Source of the DNA: Cellulomonas sp. ES6 | GTDB taxonomy: Bacteria; Actinomycetota; Actinomycetes; Actinomycetales; Cellulomonadaceae | DNA: 64,000 bases | Assembly: GCF_030053835.1 (NCBI RefSeq) | Contig: NZ_CP125655.1 | Location: 3,286,001-3,350,000 of the forward strand | Reading direction: 5' to 3' | Part shown: in pieces, positions 58,277 to 64,000 of the stretch | How the letters are laid out: the number at the start of each line of letters is the position of its first letter | How positions within the stretch are numbered: position 1 is the stretch's first letter | The notes under the pieces: model-generated | What the model saw: only the letters and a program-made list of their open reading frames with translations | Told to the model about the DNA's origin: nothing | Database searches by the model: none | Program-made: the position numbers and the translations under genes

Positions 58277-59626
58277 ATGGGACGACTGTTCGGCACCGAC
58301 GGGGTGCGAGGACTGGCCAACCGGGACGTCACGGCGGAGGTCGCGCTGGACCTGTCCGTCGCCGCGGCGCACGTGCTGGCGTCGCGCGGGGAGTTCGCCG
58401 GCCACCGGCCGCGGGCCGTCGTGGGCCGTGACCCGCGCGCGTCGGGGGAGTTCCTGTCCGCCGCCGTGGCCGCGGGCCTGGCGAGCGCGGGCGTCGACGT
58501 GCTCAACGTCGGCGTGCTGCCGACGCCGGCCGTCGCGCACCTCACGGGTGCGCTCGACGTCGACCTGGGCGTCGTGCTGTCCGCGTCGCACAACCCGATG
58601 CCGGACAACGGGATCAAGTTCCTCGCGCGCGGCGGCCACAAGCTCGACGACGAGCTGGAGGACGCCATCGAGCAGCGCCTGCGGGAGGACTGGGAGCGCC
58701 CGGTCGGCGCCGACGTCGGCCGCATCCGCTCCGACACCGGCCGCGCGGGCGAGCAGTACGTCGAGCACCTGGTCTCGACCCTCAGCCACGACCTGGCCGG
58801 GCTGCGCGTCGCGGTCGACTGCGCGAACGGCGCCGCCAGCGAGGTCGGTCCCGCGGCGCTGCGGGCCGCGGGCGCCGACGTGGTCGTCATCAACGCCTCG
58901 CCGGACGGCCGCAACATCAACGAGGCCTGCGGCTCCACGCACCCCGAGCAGCTCCAGGCGGCGGTCGTCGCCTCGGGGGCGGACCTCGGCGTCGCGTTCG
59001 ACGGCGACGCGGACCGCTGCCTCGCGGTCGACCACACCGGGGCCCTGGTCGACGGCGACCAGATCATGGGGGTGCTGGCGCTCGACCTGCGGGACCGCGG
59101 CGCCCTGGCCCACGACACGCTGGTCGTCACCGTCATGAGCAACCTCGGCCTGCGCCTGGCCATGCAGGCCGCCGGGGTGCGCACCGTCGAGACGGCGGTC
59201 GGGGACCGCTACGTGCTCGAGGCGATGCGCGCGCACGGCTACAGCCTCGGCGGCGAGCAGTCCGGGCACGTCATCCTCGCGGACCACGCGACGACGGGCG
59301 ACGGCACCCTCACCGCGCTGCAGCTCGCGTCGCGCGTCGCGGCCACGGGCCAGAAGCTCAGCGAGCTGGCCGCGGTCGTGCGGCGGCTGCCGCAGACGCT
59401 GGTCAACGTGCGCGGCGTCGACAAGGACCGCGCGGCCTCCGACGAGCACGTCGCCGCCGCGGTGGGCGCCGCGCAGGCCGCGCTCGGGTCCACCGGGCGG
59501 GTGCTGCTGCGGTCCTCCGGGACCGAGCCGCTGGTGCGCGTGATGGTGGAGGCCGGGACGCAGGAGCACGCGGACCGGGTCGCGGCGCAGCTCGCCGACG
59601 TGGTGCGCGACCGGCTGGCGCTCTGA
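58277..59626 (+). CDS. glmM: Phosphoglucosamine mutase
   Basis: Converts glucosamine-6-phosphate to glucosamine-1-phosphate for peptidoglycan precursor synthesis; 449 residues. [17 protein letters not shown] at the start, phosphoserine loop [13 protein letters not shown] with Ser104, metal-binding [11 protein letters not shown], sugar-binding GGEQSGHVI, and phosphate-binding [17 protein letters not shown] 58277. glmS, the enzyme of the preceding step, starts at 63626. Confidence 0.96.
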   Translation: MGRLFGTDGVRGLANRDVTAEVALDLSVAAAHVLASRGEFAGHRPRAVVGRDPRASGEFLSAAVAAGLASAGVDVLNVGVLPTPAVAHLTGALDVDLGVVLSASHNPMPDNGIKFLARGGHKLDDELEDAIEQRLREDWERPVGADVGRIRSDTGRAGEQYVEHLVSTLSHDLAGLRVAVDCANGAASEVGPAALRAAGADVVVINASPDGRNINEACGSTHPEQLQAAVVASGADLGVAFDGDADRCLAVDHTGALVDGDQIMGVLALDLRDRGALAHDTLVVTVMSNLGLRLAMQAAGVRTVETAVGDRYVLEAMRAHGYSLGGEQSGHVILADHATTGDGTLTALQLASRVAATGQKLSELAAVVRRLPQTLVNVRGVDKDRAASDEHVAAAVGAAQAALGSTGRVLLRSSGTEPLVRVMVEAGTQEHADRVAAQLADVVRDRLAL

Positions 59627-59628
59627 CC

Positions 59629-60327
59629 GTGGCCACCGGGCCGGGTGCGGTCCCCGCGGCGCGCTGGCCCGCGTCGCTGGTCCGGGAGCGCGTGGACCTG
59701 CTGCTCGAGGCCGCGCAGGCGGCGCCCGGCGGGACGGTGCCGATCGTGCAGGCGGGCCACCCCGCGCTGCGGATGCGGGCGGTGCCGTACGACGGGCAGC
59801 TCGACGCCACGACGCTCGACGCGCTGGTGGCGGTCATGCGCCGCACCATGCACGCGGCTCCCGGCGTCGGCCTCGCCGCCCCCCAGGTCGGCCTGCCCCT
59901 GGCGCTGGCGGTGCTCGCCGACCCGGGCGCGGCGGGCACCGAGTCCGGCACGGTGCGGGAGCGGCCGGAGCTGCCGTTCCGCGTCCTCGTCAACCCGGCG
60001 TACGGACCCGTGCCGGGCGAGCAGCCGGAGCGCGTGGCGTTCTACGAGGGCTGCCTCAGCGTCACCGGCTACCAGGCGGTCGTGCCCCGGCTGCGGCGGT
60101 TGCGGCTCACCGGGGCGGACGAGCGCGGCACGCCCCTGGACGAGGTCGTCCAGGGGTGGCCCGCGCGGATCGTCCAGCACGAGACCGACCACCTGAACGG
60201 CACGCTCTACCTCGACCGCGCCCACCTGCGCTCGCTCTCGGCCACCGACGAGCTCGGTGCGCACTGGGCCTCGGAGCCGCGGCCCGCGGAGGCGGCGCGC
60301 ACGCTCGGCTTCCCCCTCGAGGGCTGA
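59629..60327 (+). CDS. def: Peptide deformylase
   Basis: Removes the N-formyl group from nascent proteins; 232 residues. The three motifs are present: GVGLAAPQVG, EGCLSV and VQHETDHLNGTLYLD (metal-binding HExxH plus Cys). A 35-residue N-terminal extension and a C-terminal tail make it longer than the 170-190 typical of many bacteria, as in other actinobacterial forms. GTG start 2 bases after the glmM stop. Confidence 0.94.
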   Translation: MATGPGAVPAARWPASLVRERVDLLLEAAQAAPGGTVPIVQAGHPALRMRAVPYDGQLDATTLDALVAVMRRTMHAAPGVGLAAPQVGLPLALAVLADPGAAGTESGTVRERPELPFRVLVNPAYGPVPGEQPERVAFYEGCLSVTGYQAVVPRLRRLRLTGADERGTPLDEVVQGWPARIVQHETDHLNGTLYLDRAHLRSLSATDELGAHWASEPRPAEAARTLGFPLEG

Positions 60328-60609
60328 TCCCGCCCGTTCACGCAGCGGCCACGCAATCGCCGTGACCGCTGTCGGTGGTGCGTGCTGCACTGGTGGTCCG
60401 GGTCCGTCGCGAGGGGGACCCCGGGCCGGTGGAAGTCGGTCCGCGGGGCGATGCCGGCCGGTAGCGCCCCGGGGAACCATGGGGGGAGGACCAGGGGGGA
60501 CTCGGGGGTGTCCCCCATGTCGCACCGGGTGGCGGCTGCCTAGCGTGGACGTCGTCCTCGCGGCCCGCCGGTGCCGTCGACGCCCACCACGACCAGGAGC
60601 TGATGACAC
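60328..60609 (+). promoter_or_regulatory. def-dedA intergenic region
   Basis: GGGGGAC (60495-60501) pairs with GTCCCCC (60510-60516). The alternative CATGGGGG (60478-60485) pairs with CCCCCATG (60512-60519); the two pairings exclude each other. TAGCGT at 60541-60546 is a candidate minus-10 for the downstream DedA gene, and CAGGAG at 60596-60601 its ribosome site. No gene seen. Confidence 0.4.
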
Positions 60610-61704
60610 GTGCTGCAGGACTGGATCAGCGCCATCGAGGGCTGGATACCCGCCCTCGCGGACTCGCTGTGGGTCTACCCGGCGCTGACGCTGTTCGCGC
60701 TCGTCGACGGCTTCTTCCCGCCCATCCCGAGCGAGTCGGTCGTCATCGGCCTCGCGTCCCTGTCGGTCTCGCACGGCGCCCCGAACCTCGCGCTCATCGC
60801 GCTGGCCGGTGCGCTCGGGGCGTTCGCCGGCGACCAGATCGCGTACACGATCGGCTCGCAGGTCGACGTGCACCGGCTGCGCATCTTCCGGTCGGAGCGC
60901 GGGCGCAGGACGCTCGCGTGGGCCGAGCACGCCCTGGAGCACCGCGGCTCGTCGTTCATCCTCGCGGCGCGGTACATCCCGGTGGGACGCGTGGCGGTCA
61001 ACATGACGGCGGGCGCGCTGCGCTACCCGCGCCGGCGGTTCGTCGGTCTCACGGCGCTCGCCGCGGTCACCTGGGCGGGCTACGGCACGGCGGTCGGCGT
61101 CGGGGCCGGGGTGTGGCTGGAGTCGCACCCGCTCGTCGCCGTCGTGGCGGGCGTCGTGGTCGGCACCCTGGTCGGCGTGGCGATCGACTGGGTGCTGCGA
61201 CGCTGGACGGGACTGGGCCGCGCGGTCACCGTGGGCGCGCCGACGCAGGGCGGGCCGGAGGCCGAGGCCGACGGGACCGACGCCTCCCGACCGGACGGGC
61301 GCGGTGCCGGCACGCCGGGCCCGGGTGCGGCCGGTCCGGGGGTGCAGGCCCCCGGGACGTCGGCGTCCGGGGCGGGCGCCGCGGACGCCGGTCCGGGCGG
61401 GGGCACGGCCGGCAGCGGGGCCGGGGCCGGGCCGGCGGCGTCGGGACCGGGGGCACCGGGTGGCCCGGGTGCCCAGGGGGCTCCGGGTGCTCCGGGCGCC
61501 CCGGGCGGGGGTCCTCCCGGCCCCGGCACGCCGGACGGCCGCCGCCCGGGGGCCGACCCGCGGCGCCCGCCCGGCTCGTCACGGGTGCCCGTGGCGCCGC
61601 TGCCGGACGCCGACGCCCCCGTCCGGCCCGCCGCGCTCGCGGTCGCGCCGGCCGAGGCGGGCGCGCGGGTCACGTCCCGGCAACGATCCGGGCCCGCACG
61701 CTAA
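60610..61704 (+). CDS. DedA/VTT-domain membrane protein with collagen-like tail
   Basis: 364 residues. Residues 1-200 are a DedA-family membrane domain: ALVDGFFPPIPSESVVIGLAS, GAFAGDQIAYTIGSQVD, and the conserved ILAARYIPVGRVAVNMTAGALR. Family members are linked to lipid carrier (undecaprenyl phosphate or phosphatidylethanolamine) flipping. Residues about 205-330 are a Gly/Pro/Ala tail including Gly-X-Y runs such as GAPGGPGAQGAPGAPGAPGG. Tail is probably cytoplasmic or surface-exposed and disordered. GTG start with AGGAG upstream. Confidence 0.88.
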   Translation: MLQDWISAIEGWIPALADSLWVYPALTLFALVDGFFPPIPSESVVIGLASLSVSHGAPNLALIALAGALGAFAGDQIAYTIGSQVDVHRLRIFRSERGRRTLAWAEHALEHRGSSFILAARYIPVGRVAVNMTAGALRYPRRRFVGLTALAAVTWAGYGTAVGVGAGVWLESHPLVAVVAGVVVGTLVGVAIDWVLRRWTGLGRAVTVGAPTQGGPEAEADGTDASRPDGRGAGTPGPGAAGPGVQAPGTSASGAGAADAGPGGGTAGSGAGAGPAASGPGAPGGPGAQGAPGAPGAPGGGPPGPGTPDGRRPGADPRRPPGSSRVPVAPLPDADAPVRPAALAVAPAEAGARVTSRQRSGPAR

Positions 61705-61847
61705 CGATCCGGTCACTGCGCCGGTCCGCCGCCTGACCCGCACCTAGGCTCGTCCCGGGCCACGACGGAGTCGCCCCCAGCGACGGAGGCCGGGCAGGAG
61801 CCCGGTCCTCCGTCCCAGGGCAGCACGGGCGACGAAGGGCGGGGACC

Positions 61848-62546
61848 ATGACGGCACCTCATGCCCGCACGCCCGCGACCGGCCCGTCGCCCGGCGACCC
61901 GCACCGCGCCGCAGTGCCGTCGCGGCAGCCCGCGCGCCGTCGACGGCCGGCGGCCCTGCTGCTCGCCGCCACGGCCGCCGGAGTGCTCGCCGCGTGCTCC
62001 GCCGGTGCGGACGCCGCCGGGTCGTCCGCGGTCGCCCCGCTGCCGTCGGACACCGACGTGGCGCGCGCCGCCGACTGCCTCGCGCCGCAGGTGCTCGCCT
62101 CGCTCGGGTTCGCCGCGGACGAGTACGACCGCGCGCCCCACCCCGACGCGCCGGACCCCGCGCCCCTCCCCGACGGGTTCGCGGCCGCCTCCGCCGTCCT
62201 GTGCAGCACGGGCGAGACCCTCACGGACGCCGCGGGGCGGTGGGCCGCGGTGACCGCCACCCGGCTGGAGGGCGACGTCGGGCCGCTGGTCGCCGCCCTC
62301 ACCGCGCCGGTCGCCGCGCCCGCCGCGGACGCCGGCCCGCCCCGGTGCGACGGCGGCGCCGGGCGCTCCGACCTGTGGCTGGTCGACGCGCTCGGGTCCG
62401 CGGTCCGGGTGCCGCTGCCGCGGTCGGGCTGCGACCCGCTCCCCGGGGCGGTGCGGGACGGGATCACCGCGCTGGACGTCGTGGACGTCGAGCGCTACCC
62501 GGTGGCGCTGGTCGCCCCGTCGGCCTCGGCGTCGCCCACCCGCTGA
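61848..62546 (+). CDS. Hypothetical lipoprotein
   Basis: 232 residues. A long basic N-terminus precedes a hydrophobic stretch ending in lipobox GVLAAC (Cys50), so an exported lipoprotein is predicted. The rest contains spaced Cys (in ADCLAPQV, AVLCSTGE, PRCDGG, RSGCDPLP), which could form two disulphides. No family recognised. A possible minus-10 TAGGCT lies near 61745-61750. Its stop is 8 bases from the convergent coaA stop. Confidence 0.75.
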   Translation: MTAPHARTPATGPSPGDPHRAAVPSRQPARRRRPAALLLAATAAGVLAACSAGADAAGSSAVAPLPSDTDVARAADCLAPQVLASLGFAADEYDRAPHPDAPDPAPLPDGFAAASAVLCSTGETLTDAAGRWAAVTATRLEGDVGPLVAALTAPVAAPAADAGPPRCDGGAGRSDLWLVDALGSAVRVPLPRSGCDPLPGAVRDGITALDVVDVERYPVALVAPSASASPTR

Positions 62547-62554
62547 CGCCCGCG

Positions 62555-63517
62555 TCAGAGCTTGCGGAGCCGCACCCGCCGCACGGAGTGGTCGCTGCCC
62601 TTGGTCAGCACGAGCGTCGCGCGGCTGCGGGTCGGGAGGATGTTGCGCACCAGGTTCGGGGCGTTGATCGCGTCCCAGATGCCCTCCGCGCGCGCCACGG
62701 CGTCCTCGTCGCTCAGGGCCGCGTAGCGGTGGAAGTACGACTCCGGGCGTGCGAACGCCGTGGAGCGCAGCGAGAGGAACCGCTCGACGTACCACTGGCG
62801 GACGTCCTGCGTGCGGGCGTCCACGTAGATCGAGAAGTCGAAGAAGTCGCTCACGGCGAGGTTCGAGGTGCTCGACGTCCCCGCGGCGGACGGCGCGGGC
62901 TGCAGCACGTTCAGCCCCTCGACGATCAGCACGTCCGGGCGGCGCACCACGACCTCGGCCCCCGGGACGATGTCGTAGGTGACGTGGTCGTACACCGGGG
63001 CCCGCACCTCGGCCTCACCCGCCTTCACGCGGGAGACGAACTGCAGCAGCGCGCGCCGGTCGTACGACTCCGGGAAGCCCTTGCGGTCCATGAGCCCGCG
63101 ACGCTCGAGCTCCGCGTTCGGGTGCAGGAACCCGTCCGTCGTCATGAGCGCCACGTTCGGCGTCGCCGGCCAGCGGGCCATCAGCTCGCGCAGCAGCCGG
63201 GCGGTCGTCGACTTCCCGACGGCCACCGACCCCGCCACGCCGATCACGAAGGGGGTCCGCGGCGTGTCCTCCCGCAGGAACGTCGAGGACGCCGCGTGCA
63301 GGCGCCGGGTCGCGGTGACGTACAGGTCGAGCAGGCGCGACAGGGGGCGGTAGATCGCGTCCACCTCGGCCAGGTCGATCGGGTCGCCCAGGCCGCGCAG
63401 CCGCGTCACGTCGGCGTCGGTCAGCGGCAGCGGGGTGGACTCGGACAGCCGGACCCAGGCCTCCCGGTCCAGCTCCACGTAGGGCGACGGCGACACGGGG
63501 ACGTCGGTGGCTCGCAC
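62555..63517 (-). CDS. coaA: Pantothenate kinase type I
   Basis: First committed enzyme of coenzyme A synthesis, phosphorylating pantothenate; 320 residues. P-loop [49 protein letters not shown] and [10 protein letters not shown] are all typical of the CoaA-type (bacterial type I) enzyme. GTG at 63517; 108 bases separate it from the divergent glmS. Confidence 0.95.
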   Translation of the reverse strand: MRATDVPVSPSPYVELDREAWVRLSESTPLPLTDADVTRLRGLGDPIDLAEVDAIYRPLSRLLDLYVTATRRLHAASSTFLREDTPRTPFVIGVAGSVAVGKSTTARLLRELMARWPATPNVALMTTDGFLHPNAELERRGLMDRKGFPESYDRRALLQFVSRVKAGEAEVRAPVYDHVTYDIVPGAEVVVRRPDVLIVEGLNVLQPAPSAAGTSSTSNLAVSDFFDFSIYVDARTQDVRQWYVERFLSLRSTAFARPESYFHRYAALSDEDAVARAEGIWDAINAPNLVRNILPTRSRATLVLTKGSDHSVRRVRLRKL

Positions 63518-63612
63518 CCGACGATTCTGCACGATGGGCGCGGGTGCGCCCGTCGGCGCGGTGTCCCGCCGTCGTCCCTCCCGCGGCGGCCGGTGCGAGG
63601 GGCCGCCCCGGC

Positions 63613-63618
63613 TAGACT
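63613..63618 (+). promoter_or_regulatory. Minus-10 for leaderless glmS mRNA
   Basis: TAGACT ends 7 bases before the glmS ATG. Transcription would begin at or next to the A of ATG; no ribosome binding site is possible in that space. No distinct minus-35 is visible. Confidence 0.55.
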
Positions 63619-63625
63619 CGCCGCC

Positions 63626-64000
63626 ATGTGTGGAATCGTCGGGTACGTCGGTGACCATCGGCCGGACGGGCAGCCGCTCGAGGTCGTGCTGGAGGGTCTG
63701 CGCCGGCTGGAGTACCGCGGGTACGACTCCGCGGGCGTCGCGCTCGTCCCGGGGGACGGCACCCTCGCGACCGCCAAGAAGGCCGGCAAGCTGGGCAACC
63801 TCGTCGCGCTCCTCGAGGAGCAGCCGCTGCCCGCCGCCTCGGCCGCGATCGGCCACACCCGGTGGGCGACCCACGGCGGCCCGACCGACGTCAACGCGCA
63901 CCCCCACGTCGCCGGCCGCATCGCCCTGATCCACAACGGGATCGTCGAGAACTACGCCCTGCTCAAGGATGAGCTGCTGGCGGACGGCGCCGAGCTGCTC
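63626..64000 (+). CDS. glmS: Glucosamine-6-phosphate synthase (5' part)
   Basis: Glutamine-fructose-6-phosphate aminotransferase; first 125 codons, cut by the window end. MCGIVGYVG exposes the catalytic N-terminal Cys after Met removal; [35 protein letters not shown] and [13 protein letters not shown] are glutaminase-domain motifs. Makes glucosamine-6-phosphate, the substrate of GlmM encoded upstream. Confidence 0.96.
   Translation, partial: MCGIVGYVGDHRPDGQPLEVVLEGLRRLEYRGYDSAGVALVPGDGTLATAKKAGKLGNLVALLEEQPLPAASAAIGHTRWATHGGPTDVNAHPHVAGRIALIHNGIVENYALLKDELLADGAELL

Overview
The window is a chromosomal segment of a very GC-rich actinobacterium. The gene order rpoB-rpoC-rpsL-rpsG-fusA-tuf, then S10, spc and alpha operons, then truA, rplM-rpsI, glmM, coaA and glmS, together with many GTG starts and GTGA/ATGA stop-start overlaps, points to Micrococcales. 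A Cellulomonas-like organism is my best guess from protein style; this is inference. I saw no rRNA, tRNA, CRISPR array or recognisable IS transposase.

Layout: 1-7.6 kb rpoB-rpoC; 8.0-12.4 kb str operon (rpsL, rpsG, fusA, tuf); 12.5-13.7 kb a single DUF559/AbiEi-like gene enclosed by long inverted repeats; 14.1-24.0 kb S10 and spc ribosomal genes; 24.2-26.9 kb secY-adk-map; 27.1-35.5 kb one giant cell-wall-anchored surface protein; 35.5-35.8 kb a nested repeat region; 36.1-39.3 kb infA-rpmJ-rpsM-rpsK-rpoA-rplQ; 39.5-40.2 kb an alpha/beta hydrolase; 40.4-51.5 kb a ten-gene operon (GntR regulator, BMP-type ABC importer, cysteine hydrolase, PfkB kinase, nucleoside phosphorylase, SIS protein, aldehyde and alcohol dehydrogenases); 51.5-53.7 kb a divergent sugar kinase / ADP-ribosylglycohydrolase pair; 53.7-64 kb truA, DUF5709, ABC-F, rplM-rpsI, glmM, def, a DedA protein, a lipoprotein, coaA and the start of glmS.

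The first part builds transcription and translation machinery. The 40.4-51.5 kb operon looks like a complete import-and-catabolise route for a nucleoside-like compound: lipoprotein capture, ABC import, phosphorolysis, phosphorylation and oxidation of an aldehyde or alcohol, under a GntR repressor with a candidate operator just upstream. Three insertions break conserved actinobacterial gene order: the inverted-repeat cassette between tuf and rpsJ, the surface protein between map and infA, and the 14-kb block between rplQ and truA.

Quality warning: many genes between 3.8 and 32.6 kb (rpoC, rpsG, the DUF559 gene, rplC, rplD, rplW, rpsQ, rplX, map, the surface protein) carry small frame breaks, mostly at G or C runs. 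Because most of these genes are essential and the protein similarity resumes at once in another frame, I treat them as sequence errors and annotate full-length genes.
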